Of a stretch of 64,000 bases of DNA, positions 49,084-57,632 are shown piece after piece. Origin of the DNA: an uncultured Faecalibacterium sp. (GTDB taxonomy: Bacteria; Bacillota; Clostridia; Oscillospirales; Ruminococcaceae); the NCBI GenBank assembly GCA_937880095.1, contig CALFLK010000025.1:169823-233822 (forward strand). The letters are read 5' to 3'. Position numbers and translations under genes: made by a program. A model generated the notes under the pieces. That model made no database searches. It saw nothing but the letters and a program-made list of their open reading frames with translations, and was not told the DNA's origin. Numbering within the stretch: the first letter of the stretch is position 1; every line of letters begins with the position of its first letter.

Positions 49084-50304
49084 TTACAGATGAATGTGGC
49101 GGGGGGTACCGTCAATATACATAGCCGGCAGTTCGGTCTGTACCAGCGGGCGGGCATAAGCAAGGAATTCGTCACTCATCTGGGTGCCGTCCTCGGTGAT
49201 CCACTCCAGAGGCACTTTCTTCTCCAGATTTGCTACCTGCTCGATGGGCAGCAGTTCGGTGCCGCACAGGTAGGGCTTTTCGGAAATACGCTTCAGACCA
49301 ACCACTTCACCAGTGTGACCCGCTGCAGCTGCATGAACGGCTGCGCCGCCAGCCTGATAAGCTTCGTTGATGTCGGTGCCGCTTGCCAGATGAGAAGCGC
49401 AGCGCTGCAGGGTGGACAGCTCAATAGCACGAGCCTTGGTGCCTAGACGGTGGTTCAGCAGGTCAGCCAGTACGCGACCGGTACCGGTCAGCATAGTGTG
49501 ACCGAATACGTCCACCGCACGGTCGTCAGCGGTCAGCTCGCACACATAGCGGCCGTCTGCCAGCTTTACGCCTTCGGAAACCGCAATGACAATGCTGGGC
49601 TTGACCTCCTGCAATGCACGCACCTTTTCCACGAAAGCATCCACGTCAAAGGGAACTTCCGGCAGATAAATCAGGTCAGCACCTTCGCAGTCGTCACCCT
49701 TAGCCAGCGCAGCGGAAGCTGCCAGCCAGCCAGCGTTACGGCCCATGATTTCCACGATGGTAACAGACTTGATGTCGTATACCAGAGAGTCACGCACAAC
49801 TTCCTTGATGACGGAAGAAATGTACTTGGCAGCAGAGCCATAACCGGGGGTGTGGTCGGTGCCCATCAGGTCGTTGTCGATGGTCTTGGGTACGCCCATA
49901 AAGCGAATGTCACTGTTGACAGAAGCGCCGTAGCCAGCCAGCTTGCAGATGGTATCCATGGAATCGTTACCGCCGATGTAGAAGAACCAACCAATGTCCA
50001 GCTCTTTCAGAATCTCAAACAGCTTTTCGTACACAGCAGGCTCGGTCTGCCAGTCGGGCAGCTTGTAGCGGCAGCTGCCCAAAAAGCTGGAAGGCGTGCG
50101 CTTTAGCAGTTCCACTTCCATGCTGGTGGGCAGCACGGTGGACAGGTCAACGACCTTTTTCTTCAGCAGACCTTCCACGCCGAAGCGCATACCGTAGACG
50201 GTTTCTGCGCCGCAAGCCAGGCAGCTTTCGTAAACGCCTGCCAGGCTGGAGTTGATAACAGCGGTAGGACCGCCGGACTGACCAACAATAGCATTTTTAC
50301 CCAT
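49084..50304 (-). CDS. pfp: Pyrophosphate-dependent phosphofructokinase
   Basis: The 406-residue enzyme phosphorylates fructose-6-phosphate. The phosphoryl-donor region reads IGGNDSMDT (GGND at 111-114) and the second PKTIDNDL (139-146, K140). The lysine-containing PKTIDND and the aspartate in place of the ATP-type second glycine indicate PPi as donor; ATP enzymes have GGDG and PGTIDND. Use of PPi saves ATP and makes the step reversible. ATG 50304 follows AAAGGAG, behind a leader with a GC-rich hairpin. Confidence 0.92.
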   Translation of the reverse strand: MGKNAIVGQSGGPTAVINSSLAGVYESCLACGAETVYGMRFGVEGLLKKKVVDLSTVLPTSMEVELLKRTPSSFLGSCRYKLPDWQTEPAVYEKLFEILKELDIGWFFYIGGNDSMDTICKLAGYGASVNSDIRFMGVPKTIDNDLMGTDHTPGYGSAAKYISSVIKEVVRDSLVYDIKSVTIVEIMGRNAGWLAASAALAKGDDCEGADLIYLPEVPFDVDAFVEKVRALQEVKPSIVIAVSEGVKLADGRYVCELTADDRAVDVFGHTMLTGTGRVLADLLNHRLGTKARAIELSTLQRCASHLASGTDINEAYQAGGAAVHAAAAGHTGEVVGLKRISEKPYLCGTELLPIEQVANLEKKVPLEWITEDGTQMSDEFLAYARPLVQTELPAMYIDGTPRHIHL

Positions 50305-50325
50305 AGATTGACTCCTTTATATTGG

Positions 50326-50349
50326 GTGCCCGACAAACAAAACGGGCAC
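50326..50349 (-). promoter_or_regulatory. Hairpin in the pfp leader
   Basis: GTGCCCG (50326-50332) pairs with CGGGCAC (50343-50349) about 12 bases upstream of the pfp ribosome site. There is no U-tract, so it may modulate translation or RNA stability. Confidence 0.45.
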
Positions 50350-50368
50350 AGTTTCCCAGAATAATTTT

Positions 50369-50397
50369 ATTGTATCGTACCGCGGGGATTTCCGCAA
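50369..50397 (-). promoter_or_regulatory. pfp promoter
   Basis: On the minus strand TTGCGG (50392-50397), a 17-bp spacer and TACAAT (50369-50374). Confidence 0.65.
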
Positions 50398-50491
50398 GCA
50401 AAAGCAGACTTTTGCCCGGGAAATCTTGACGTTGGGCGGCAGATACGATTTACTAACAGCAAAGGAATGCAAGCGAAAGGAGCATATCAGA

Positions 50492-51010
50492 ATGGAAACA
50501 AAGCTGCAGCAGAACATTGCATTGATTGGATTTATGGGGGTGGGTAAGACCACCGTATTTGAACAGATGAAACAGCTGGGCTTGCCCGGTGTGGATACCG
50601 ATACGCTGATTGAGGAAATGGCAGGTATGCCGGTATCGGATATTTTTGCGCAATACGGCGAACCACATTTCCGCCAGCTGGAAACCCAAGCGGTCTGCCG
50701 TGCGGCAGAATTAAAAGGTACGGTAATTTCCTGCGGTGGCGGTGCAGTATTGAAACAGGAAAATGTGGATGCACTGCGCCGTACCGGAAAAATTGTACTG
50801 CTGACTGCAACCCCGGAAACCATTTTGGATCGCTTGCGGGATGACGATACCCGGCCCAAGCTGCGGGGACGCAAAACGGTAGAAGGCATCACCGAACTGA
50901 TGGCAGAGCGACAGACAGTATACGAAGCAGCAGCACAGATCACCGTTGCAACAGACGGCAAAACACCGCAGGAAATCTGTGCAGAGATTCTGGCAGCGGT
51001 ACAGGCATAA
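50492..51010 (+). CDS. aroK: Shikimate kinase
   Basis: The 172-residue kinase starts at ATG 50492 after AAAGGAG. Walker A GFMGVGKT is at residues 13-20, the shikimate-binding D35/D37 lie in VDTDT, and SCGGGAVLKQENV and RPKLRGR (lid arginines) are present. It phosphorylates shikimate in aromatic amino acid synthesis. It leads a short run with the flavoprotein and TraX-like genes, 80 and 12 bp apart, although no other aro genes are near. Confidence 0.93.
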   Translation: METKLQQNIALIGFMGVGKTTVFEQMKQLGLPGVDTDTLIEEMAGMPVSDIFAQYGEPHFRQLETQAVCRAAELKGTVISCGGGAVLKQENVDALRRTGKIVLLTATPETILDRLRDDDTRPKLRGRKTVEGITELMAERQTVYEAAAQITVATDGKTPQEICAEILAAVQA

Positions 51011-51090
51011 ATGCAGTGAGAGCCTGTCGTTTTCAAAGGGGCGGGGAATATGGTATACTGTTACAACGCAAATGAGAAAGGGGAGATACC

Positions 51091-52392
51091 ATGAAGCAAA
51101 TCCTGGTTTTAGGCGGTGGTGCAGCCGGTATGATCGCAGCCATTACAGCAGCAGAAAAGGCGGGTAAATCCGCCCATGTGGTGCTGGTGGAGGGCAGTGC
51201 AAAGCTGGGTAAAAAACTGCTGGCGACTGGAAACGGGCGGTGCAATCTGGGTAATACAGATATTCGCCCGGCATGGTATTTCACATCGGACACCCGGAAT
51301 ATGCAGACCATGCTGGAAACCATCCAGACCAAAGCGGACCCGCTGAAATGGTTTGCAGAACATGGGCTTTTATGTCGGGAACCCGACGAAGCAGGACGGA
51401 TCTATCCCTATTCCAATCAGGCGGCGGATGTATGGAATCTGCTGCTGTACTGGCTGGAACAATCCGGGGTAGAGGTGCTGTGCGACAGTCGGGTGAAAGA
51501 CCTTTGGATGAAAGGCGATACCTATACTGTACAGCTGGAGGATGGTCGTAAACTGAACGGTCAGGCGGTGATCTGTGCGCTGGGCGGCAGTGCAGGACCG
51601 CAGTTTGGGAACGATGGTTTCGGTACACGCCTTGCAGCGCTGCTGGGGCTGCGTGTGGTGCCGGAGTACCCTTGTCTGGTGCCGCTGCAATGCGAAAAAA
51701 GTCAGGTGAAAGATCTGGCGGGTATTCGTGTAAAGGGCGATGTGACCCTGTATGCAGGCGAAAAGCCTTTGCGGAAAGAGAGCGGCGAGGTACAGTTTAC
51801 CGATTACGGCATTTCCGGCATTGCAGTAATGCAGCTGTCGGGTCTGCTGCATCCCGGCAGGAAACAGGACGTTTCGATCTGTTTGGATGCATTTCCGCAT
51901 ATGAGCGAAAAAGAGCTGGCAGATTATCTGGCGCACCGCGCCCAGATGATGCCGGGAGCAACCGTGGCAGATTATATGACCGGTTTGATTCAGCGAAAAG
52001 TGGGTCTTGCGGTATGGAAACGCTGCGGGCTTGGTGCGGAAAATCGCCCGGCGGCACAGCTGAAACCGCAGGAATGGGCAAAGCTGGCGGCAGCATTTAA
52101 GCAGTGGCGCTTTACCAATCTGACACCGACCGGCTGGAAAAATGCACAGACCACCGGTGGTGGTTTGGCGCTGGACCAGCTGGAAACCGGCAGCTTTGCG
52201 GTAAAGGGCTGCCCGACCCTGTATTTTGTAGGTGAAACGGTAGACTGTGCCGGCAGCTGTGGTGGTTTTAACTTATATTGGGCATTCGGCAGCGGTATTC
52301 TGGCGGGGCGCAGTGCGGCAGAAATCCGGCAGAAAACAGCAAAGCCTGCCCGAAACGGAAAACCGCAGAAAGGCAAGAAATCCTCTCGATAA
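51091..52392 (+). CDS. HI0933/BaiN-family FAD-dependent oxidoreductase
   Basis: The 433-residue flavoprotein has the Rossmann motif LGGGAAGMIAAITAAEKAG, then KLGKKLLATGNGRCNLGN, the family hallmark, and a C-terminal PTLYFVGETVDCAGSCGGFN followed by YWAFGSGILAGRSAA. The physiological substrate of most members is unknown; one member (BaiN) reduces bile-acid intermediates. A TATACT with TGG upstream (about 51053) may be its -10 box. It is probably co-transcribed with the TraX-like gene 12 bp downstream. Confidence 0.9.
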   Translation: MKQILVLGGGAAGMIAAITAAEKAGKSAHVVLVEGSAKLGKKLLATGNGRCNLGNTDIRPAWYFTSDTRNMQTMLETIQTKADPLKWFAEHGLLCREPDEAGRIYPYSNQAADVWNLLLYWLEQSGVEVLCDSRVKDLWMKGDTYTVQLEDGRKLNGQAVICALGGSAGPQFGNDGFGTRLAALLGLRVVPEYPCLVPLQCEKSQVKDLAGIRVKGDVTLYAGEKPLRKESGEVQFTDYGISGIAVMQLSGLLHPGRKQDVSICLDAFPHMSEKELADYLAHRAQMMPGATVADYMTGLIQRKVGLAVWKRCGLGAENRPAAQLKPQEWAKLAAAFKQWRFTNLTPTGWKNAQTTGGGLALDQLETGSFAVKGCPTLYFVGETVDCAGSCGGFNLYWAFGSGILAGRSAAEIRQKTAKPARNGKPQKGKKSSR

Positions 52393-52404
52393 AGGAGAAT
52401 GAAT

Positions 52405-53151
52405 ATGACGAATACGATTTGTAAAAACCGCGTTGGTCTGAACAGCAACCAGCTTCGGCTGCTGGCTGTATTCTTTATGTTGTTGGATCACCTGTGGGGT
52501 ACGGTGATCAGCGGTCAGCTTTGGATGAACTGCGTGGGTCGGCTGGCATTTCCGATTTTCGCATTTTTGATTGCGGAGGGCTATGCCCACACCCACGACT
52601 GGAAGAACTATGCAAAGCGACTGTTTTTGTTTGCCCTCATCAGCGAGGTTCCGTTTGACTATATGCTGGAATCCACACTGCTGTTTCCGTTCCATCAAAA
52701 TGTGATGTTTACCCTGCTGCTGGGTCTGCTGGCAATTCGCTGCTGGGAGCGGGCAAGTGCAGCAGAAAAAGTGACGGCTCGGTTTGGCTGGTCAATGCTG
52801 TGTCTGCTGTGTATCCTGATGGGTACGGTAGGTATGACAGACTATAGCAGCATGGGTGTTGTTACAGTATTGATGTTCTGGGTGAGCCGCAATCTGCCGT
52901 ATCGCTGGGTGTTCCAGCTGGTGTGTATGGTACTGCTGAATATTGTAGGGGCAAATGGATTTGTATTCCCGCTGGAGATTGGCGCATGGAAATACGAATT
53001 CCCCTTACAGGGATTTGCTGTGCTGGCACTGATTTTTATTTGGATGTATAACGGCAAAAAAGGCCGTACCAGCAAACCGCTGCAATATGCGGTGTATGCG
53101 TTTTATCCGGCGCACATGCTGTTGCTGCATCTGATTCGTGCGCTGAATTGA
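52405..53151 (+). CDS. TraX-family membrane protein
   Basis: The 248-residue protein starts at ATG 52405, seven bases after AAAGGAG. It has about seven membrane helices and the TraX pattern LLDHLWG...GRLAFPIFAFLIAEGY followed by RLFLFALISEVPFDYML. F-plasmid TraX acetylates pilin; chromosomal homologues in gut Clostridia are common, stand alone, and may be acyltransferases of surface molecules (inference). Confidence 0.87.
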   Translation: MTNTICKNRVGLNSNQLRLLAVFFMLLDHLWGTVISGQLWMNCVGRLAFPIFAFLIAEGYAHTHDWKNYAKRLFLFALISEVPFDYMLESTLLFPFHQNVMFTLLLGLLAIRCWERASAAEKVTARFGWSMLCLLCILMGTVGMTDYSSMGVVTVLMFWVSRNLPYRWVFQLVCMVLLNIVGANGFVFPLEIGAWKYEFPLQGFAVLALIFIWMYNGKKGRTSKPLQYAVYAFYPAHMLLLHLIRALN

Positions 53152-53174
53152 ATAAGAAAATGTTTTGCGAAAAA

Positions 53175-53210
53175 CGGCGCAGCCCGCATTGGGCTGCGTC
53201 GCTTTTTTTG
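53175..53210 (+). terminator. Terminator after the TraX-like gene
   Basis: CGCAGCCC (53178-53185) pairs with GGGCTGCG (53191-53198), followed by TTTTTTT. Confidence 0.85.
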
Positions 53211-53235
53211 CGTCAAAGACGCGCTTTGACAAATT

Positions 53236-53265
53236 TTGACAAGGCTTCAAAAGCCGTGATATAGT
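53236..53265 (+). promoter_or_regulatory. MATE promoter
   Basis: Perfect TTGACA (53236-53241), an 18-bp spacer containing GGCTT-CAA-AAGCC, and TATAGT (53260-53265). A second TTTGACAA lies 11 bp upstream. Confidence 0.7.
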
Positions 53266-53309
53266 AAAGACATGGTAAAATGAGGAAGTGTGCGAAAAGG
53301 AGCGAATCT

Positions 53310-54713
53310 ATGCAAATCATCAATGTGGAACGGTCACTGGGCAATACGCCGAAATGCGGTGAAATCCCCGGACAAAAGGATATTTTACGGCAGGTTATGA
53401 CGGTTGCATGGCCGTCTATGCTGGAAATGCTGCTGGTCAGTTTGGTAGGTCTGGTGGATACTGCCATGGTCAGCAGTTTGGGCGAAAGCGCCATTGCTGC
53501 CGTTGGTATTACGACCCAGCCGAAATTTATCGGCCTGTGCTTTTTTATGTCCCTGAGTATGGCGGTTTCTGCTCTGGCTGCCCGCCGCAAAGGCGAACAA
53601 AATGAAGCCAGCGCAACCCAGGTGCTCCGGATGACGCTGGTGATTGCACTGGTCATGTCGCTGGTGGTCAGTGTGCTGTTCGTGGGCTTTGCAAAGCCGA
53701 TTTGTTATCTGGCAGGCGCTGGTGAGGATATTGTGCAGGCATCTGCGGAGTATTTGCAGATTATCATGGGCGGTATTGTATTCACCGTGGTTGGCAACAT
53801 CATCAATGCGGTGCAGCGCGGCTGCGGCAATACCCGGCTTTCCATGAAAACGAATGTGGCATCCAATCTGGTGAACATTGTATTGAACTATCTGCTCATT
53901 GGCGGTCATTTCGGCTTTCCCGCTTTGGGCATTCGCGGTGCGGCGATTGCAACGGTCATCGGTACCTTTGTGGGCTGTGTGATGAGTATTGCATCCCTGT
54001 TCAGCAAGCATACCTATATTCACGCTCGTAAGATTCTGACCCCGTCCTTTGGCGGCTGGTTCGACCATCGCAACCTGCGTTCGCTGGTGGATGTGGGCGG
54101 CAGTGCCTTTGTGGAACAGATTTTTATGCGTGTCGGTTTTCTGGCATTCTCGCTTATTGTGGCAAAGCTGGGTACGCTGGAAATGGCAGCTCATGTCATT
54201 GGCATGAATGTGATGACCATTTCCTTCTGTATCGGTGACGGTCTGCAAACGGCAAGTATTGCACTTTCCGGTCAGAATCTGGGTCGAAATCGCCCGGATA
54301 TGGCGCGCATCTATGCGTCGGTATGTCAGCGGGTTGGCTTTGTCTGTGCAGTGATTCTGTCTGTGGTGCTGTTCGCATTCAATCAGCAGATTTACCACCT
54401 GTTCTCTACGGACCCGGTGGTGCTGTCTTACGGTTCGACAATCATTCTGCTGCTGTGCCTGATTTTGTTCTTCCAGATTTCGCAGGTCATTTATGGCGGT
54501 GTGCTGCGCAGTGCAGGTGACACCAAGTATACGGCAATGGTATCGCTGATTTCTATTACCATCGTGCGTGTCAGCATCAGTTGGGTGCTGTGCTATCCGA
54601 TGGGTATGGGTCTGGCCGGTGCATGGCTGGGTATTTTGTTCCAGCAGGTATTGACCTGGTATCTGTTCTGGAAACGCTTCCATAAAGGAGAATGGACCCA
54701 AATCGAGATTTGA
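53310..54713 (+). CDS. MATE-family efflux transporter
   Basis: The 467-residue protein starts at ATG 53310, seven bases after AAAGGAG. It has twelve membrane helices in two similar halves; the first half shows VAWPSMLEMLLVSLVGLVDT and the later half FCIGDGLQTASIALSGQNLG. MATE pumps expel drugs or metabolites in exchange for Na+ or H+. Its substrate is unknown. The stop codon abuts that of the convergent DUF1287 gene with no spacer. Confidence 0.92.
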   Translation: MQIINVERSLGNTPKCGEIPGQKDILRQVMTVAWPSMLEMLLVSLVGLVDTAMVSSLGESAIAAVGITTQPKFIGLCFFMSLSMAVSALAARRKGEQNEASATQVLRMTLVIALVMSLVVSVLFVGFAKPICYLAGAGEDIVQASAEYLQIIMGGIVFTVVGNIINAVQRGCGNTRLSMKTNVASNLVNIVLNYLLIGGHFGFPALGIRGAAIATVIGTFVGCVMSIASLFSKHTYIHARKILTPSFGGWFDHRNLRSLVDVGGSAFVEQIFMRVGFLAFSLIVAKLGTLEMAAHVIGMNVMTISFCIGDGLQTASIALSGQNLGRNRPDMARIYASVCQRVGFVCAVILSVVLFAFNQQIYHLFSTDPVVLSYGSTIILLLCLILFFQISQVIYGGVLRSAGDTKYTAMVSLISITIVRVSISWVLCYPMGMGLAGAWLGILFQQVLTWYLFWKRFHKGEWTQIEI

Positions 54714-55457
54714 TTATTCGTGCCACGGAATCAGCAGCTCTTGCGGGACTTGTGATGCATCAAAGCGGTAATGCGCAGTGGACGGATCGGTGGGCAGATA
54801 ATCTTCCTCCCGATTGGGCTGACCGCTGTTGTGGATGATGAAGGTCCAGCCGTTAGCGTTGCGCCTATCGGACACCATGCCGATGTGTTTATCTTCCCGG
54901 AAAATCACAATATCACCCGGTTGCCATTGGTCGATTTGGGTGGGGTCTGTGGTGAGTGAAATGGCATAAGTATCAAAAAATACCCGCAGGTTTTTCACCC
55001 GGCGGAAATCAATATTCGGGTCCCGTGTGGTCACATTGAGATAAGCAGCAGGGCGCGCGGCAATGTCGGCATCTACCATATCCCGCAGACAGTAACCGGC
55101 ATTTTTGAAGGCGCGCCAAATTACATCGGCACATACGCCGATATTATCGGGCGGATAACCACCCGCCTGGTAAACCCCGTCGTAGGTGGGGTGATTTTTG
55201 GCATCCTGCCGTGCGCCTAAGAGAAAATCCGTGTAATCATCGGTATCGTTTCCGTTGAAATCCGTTGCGCTGTATATGGTTTCGATGTTGAAGTCCTTGG
55301 CGGAATATACCGTTCGGGACAAATGAAACCAGCGGAACAAATGCAGTCCCCCAAAAATCAGCGAGGCGAGCAATACAGCACCAGACGGCAAAATAACAGC
55401 CTGCTGGATATGTCGTTTCAGACGGCGATTTCGGCGTTCGTGACGAGAGCGTCGCAT
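54714..55457 (-). CDS. DUF1287-family protein with a membrane anchor
   Basis: The 247-residue protein starts at ATG 55457 after GGGAAGTGA. An Arg-rich N-terminus and one membrane helix (residues 20-42) precede a domain with GVCADVIWRAFKNAGYCLRD (candidate catalytic cysteine), WQPGDIVIFREDKHIGMVSD (candidate histidine) and FIIHNSG. This is the DUF1287 pattern, related to NlpC/P60-type cysteine peptidases. It probably acts outside the membrane on peptidoglycan, but no activity is established. Confidence 0.85.
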   Translation of the reverse strand: MRRSRHERRNRRLKRHIQQAVILPSGAVLLASLIFGGLHLFRWFHLSRTVYSAKDFNIETIYSATDFNGNDTDDYTDFLLGARQDAKNHPTYDGVYQAGGYPPDNIGVCADVIWRAFKNAGYCLRDMVDADIAARPAAYLNVTTRDPNIDFRRVKNLRVFFDTYAISLTTDPTQIDQWQPGDIVIFREDKHIGMVSDRRNANGWTFIIHNSGQPNREEDYLPTDPSTAHYRFDASQVPQELLIPWHE

Positions 55458-55584
55458 AAAAAGTCACTTCCCTAAACAGTTTTATTGCTTTTATTGTAGC
55501 ACAACCAAAATCATAAAGGACAGAAACCACAGAAACAACATCAGTTTCTCGAGGGTCCTTACAAGGGAAAGAGAGTGTCCTACC

Positions 55585-56088
55585 ATGAAAGAAACCTTGC
55601 AGCGGATATTTGCACGCGTAAAATTTCCCCGCGTGGGACGTCGCACAATGAAAACCGTGCTGGTGGCGACGGTGGTATCGATTGTATATGGCATACTGGG
55701 GCGAAACCCTTGCTTTGCCTGTATTGGTGCAGTGTTCGGCATGGGTGGATTTTTTCAAGAAGGCGTCAAACATGGTGGGAATCGGTTTGTCGGTACGCTG
55801 ATTGGCGGTGTGCTGGCAATTCCGTTTTACTGGCTGATTCACCTGTCTGGGTTGGGAATCCCCAAATGGGTTTGGATTGCCGTCGGATTGTTCCTTGTAT
55901 TATATGTAAGCCAGATGGTGGACGCCCATGGTGCCATACACCCGGGGGCAGTCGTGTTTTTTGTGGTGATTGAAACGGTCATCCCAGAGCGGTACATCAG
56001 CTACACACTGGCGCGTATTTTGGATACCGGTATCGGCGTGCTGGCGGCGCTGACGGTGAATTTTCTGTTTCCTACCAAAGAAAAATAA
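55585..56088 (+). CDS. Aromatic acid exporter (ArAE/FUSC-like) short membrane protein
   Basis: The 167-residue protein has about five membrane helices. The TMKTVLVATVVSIVYGILGR start and the GGNRFVGTLIGGVLAIPFYW and RILDTGIGVLAALTVNFLFP segments are the ArAE_1 (DUF939) pattern. It lacks the large cytoplasmic C-terminal domain found in the longer members, so it may be a half-size form. Transported substrate unknown. ATG 55585 follows GGGAAAGAGAG. Confidence 0.8.
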   Translation: MKETLQRIFARVKFPRVGRRTMKTVLVATVVSIVYGILGRNPCFACIGAVFGMGGFFQEGVKHGGNRFVGTLIGGVLAIPFYWLIHLSGLGIPKWVWIAVGLFLVLYVSQMVDAHGAIHPGAVVFFVVIETVIPERYISYTLARILDTGIGVLAALTVNFLFPTKEK

Positions 56089-56175
56089 GATGAAAAAGAC
56101 GATGTTTCGTAACTCTACTGCTATTCGGTTGTGCGAAGGATGCGGGTGTGTTATTCTTGCGGCGAGGTGATGGAG

Positions 56176-56934
56176 ATGTGTTCGATTGAAAAACAGAAGT
56201 TCGGTGCATTTGTGGCTGCGCTGCGCAAAGAAAAAGGTCTGACACAGAAAGAGCTGGCACAGAAGCTGTATGTTTCCGACAAAGCCGTAAGTAAATGGGA
56301 AACAGGAGCAAGCATCCCGGATACGGCTTTGCTGATCCCCTTAGCGGAGCTTTTGGGGGTGACGGTGACAGAGCTGCTGCAATGCCAGCGCAATCCGGAG
56401 GGCGAACCATTGGACGTAGCCGAAGTGGAATCGGTAGTAAAGACGGTGGTTTCCTGCGCTGGTGCAGAAAAGCCGCGCCGTTCCTGGCGAAAGAAAAGCC
56501 CGTGGCAGACAATGTATTTAATTTCGGTGCTGGCGGGGGCAGTACTACTGTTTTTGTGCGCACCGATGGGATGCATTGGTGCGGTGGAATGGACCTTTGC
56601 AGGGCTCGGTGTAGCGTATGGCGGATATTTTGCGTTGCTGGCACCGCTGCAGCTGCCCAGAATGTACGATGAAAACAAGGTCAGTTTCTTCTGCGATGGA
56701 CCACTGCGCATGCATATGCCGGGACTGTATTTCAATAATCAAAACTGGACGTACATCTGCAAAGCAGCGATTCTATGGAGCTGTATCATGTTGGCAGCTG
56801 CGCCAATGATAGCGTTTATGCTGCACCTGTGGCTTCCAGAAAGCTGGGTGCAGACGAAGAACATGGTTTTGCTGTTTGTCTACCTGGGCAGTCTGTTCAC
56901 ATCTATTTATATGGCGGGCAAAAAGCAGCAATGA
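56176..56934 (+). CDS. XRE-type HTH regulator with a C-terminal membrane domain
   Basis: The 252-residue protein starts at ATG 56176, eight bases after GAGG. Residues 5-60 are a Cro/XRE helix-turn-helix: LRKEKGLTQKELAQKLYVSD, then KAVSKWETGASIPDTALLIP. The rest has four or five membrane helices. Such membrane-bound regulators are common in Clostridia and may sense envelope signals (inference). It is monocistronic; a terminator follows. Confidence 0.88.
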   Translation: MCSIEKQKFGAFVAALRKEKGLTQKELAQKLYVSDKAVSKWETGASIPDTALLIPLAELLGVTVTELLQCQRNPEGEPLDVAEVESVVKTVVSCAGAEKPRRSWRKKSPWQTMYLISVLAGAVLLFLCAPMGCIGAVEWTFAGLGVAYGGYFALLAPLQLPRMYDENKVSFFCDGPLRMHMPGLYFNNQNWTYICKAAILWSCIMLAAAPMIAFMLHLWLPESWVQTKNMVLLFVYLGSLFTSIYMAGKKQQ

Positions 56935-56956
56935 CCCGAAAAAGAAAATCAAAAAG

Positions 56957-57000
56957 AAAAGTGCCGCTGAAGTGGAAACACTTCGGCGGCACTTTTTTTG
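56957..57000 (+). terminator. Terminator after the membrane HTH gene
   Basis: AAAAGTGCCGCTGAAGTG pairs with CACTTCGGCGGCACTTTT around a GAAA loop (56957-56996), followed by TTTT. Confidence 0.92.
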
Positions 57001-57048
57001 CAAATGGAAAGCAATATTTGAAAGAATTGTAAAAAGAAACGTTTTTGC

Positions 57049-57077
57049 TTGACGGATGCACGGCGCGGTCTTATAGT
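57049..57077 (+). promoter_or_regulatory. Promoter of the marR-ABC operon
   Basis: TTGACG (57049-57054), a 17-bp spacer and TATAGT (57072-57077). Confidence 0.75.
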
Positions 57078-57088
57078 GATTAAGCAAC

Positions 57089-57115
57089 CTAATAGTTATG
57101 ATAGTTAATTATTAG
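57089..57115 (+). promoter_or_regulatory. MarR operator candidate
   Basis: A 27-bp imperfect palindrome: CTAATAGTTA (57089-57098), a 7-bp centre and TAATTATTAG (57106-57115), nine of ten arm positions matching. It lies between the promoter and the marR start. Confidence 0.7.
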
Positions 57116-57138
57116 CGCAATGGAGACAGGGGGGCATT

Positions 57139-57624
57139 ATGGATCAGCCAAAAATGGAAACAACGGAGATGTTTCGCCTAATGGACCGGGTACGCCGTGC
57201 CTGGCTTAGTGTAACACCTCACGAGAGTTTGAACAAATCCCAATTTGCAACGCTGATGGCAATTTCCCGCAGAAGTGGGCAATGCTGCGGCAGTGCAAGC
57301 AAACAGGGAGAACCGGTGATGCCGTCTGCGCTGGCAGACGATATGCACCAAAGCAGACCCGCATTGAGCCAGCGGATTCATGCGCTGGAGGAGATGGGCT
57401 ATATAGAGCGTGTACCCGACCCAACCGACCGAAGAGTGGCAGGTGCGCGCTTGACAGAAGAAGGGTTACAGGTGTTAAGCAGAGCCCGAGAGCGGTTCGA
57501 TGGCATTCTTTTGGGTGCGATGGAGCAGCTTGGCCCGGAACACGCGGAAATGCTGATTTCGCTGCTGGCAGAACTGGCGGATGCGCTGGAAGATGCTGTA
57601 GAACAGCAGACAACAGGAGAGTGA
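57139..57624 (+). CDS. MarR-family regulator of an ABC exporter
   Basis: The 161-residue winged-helix protein shows MPSALADDMHQSRPALSQRI, then HALEEMGYIERVPDPTDRRV and ARLTEEGLQVL, the MarR recognition helix and wing. ATG 57139 lies close to a GGGGGG run. Two ABC exporter genes follow immediately, so it probably represses them and itself from the palindrome at 57089-57115, and is released by a drug or metabolite (inference). Confidence 0.92.
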   Translation: MDQPKMETTEMFRLMDRVRRAWLSVTPHESLNKSQFATLMAISRRSGQCCGSASKQGEPVMPSALADDMHQSRPALSQRIHALEEMGYIERVPDPTDRRVAGARLTEEGLQVLSRARERFDGILLGAMEQLGPEHAEMLISLLAELADALEDAVEQQTTGE

Positions 57625-57632
57625 ACAGAAAC

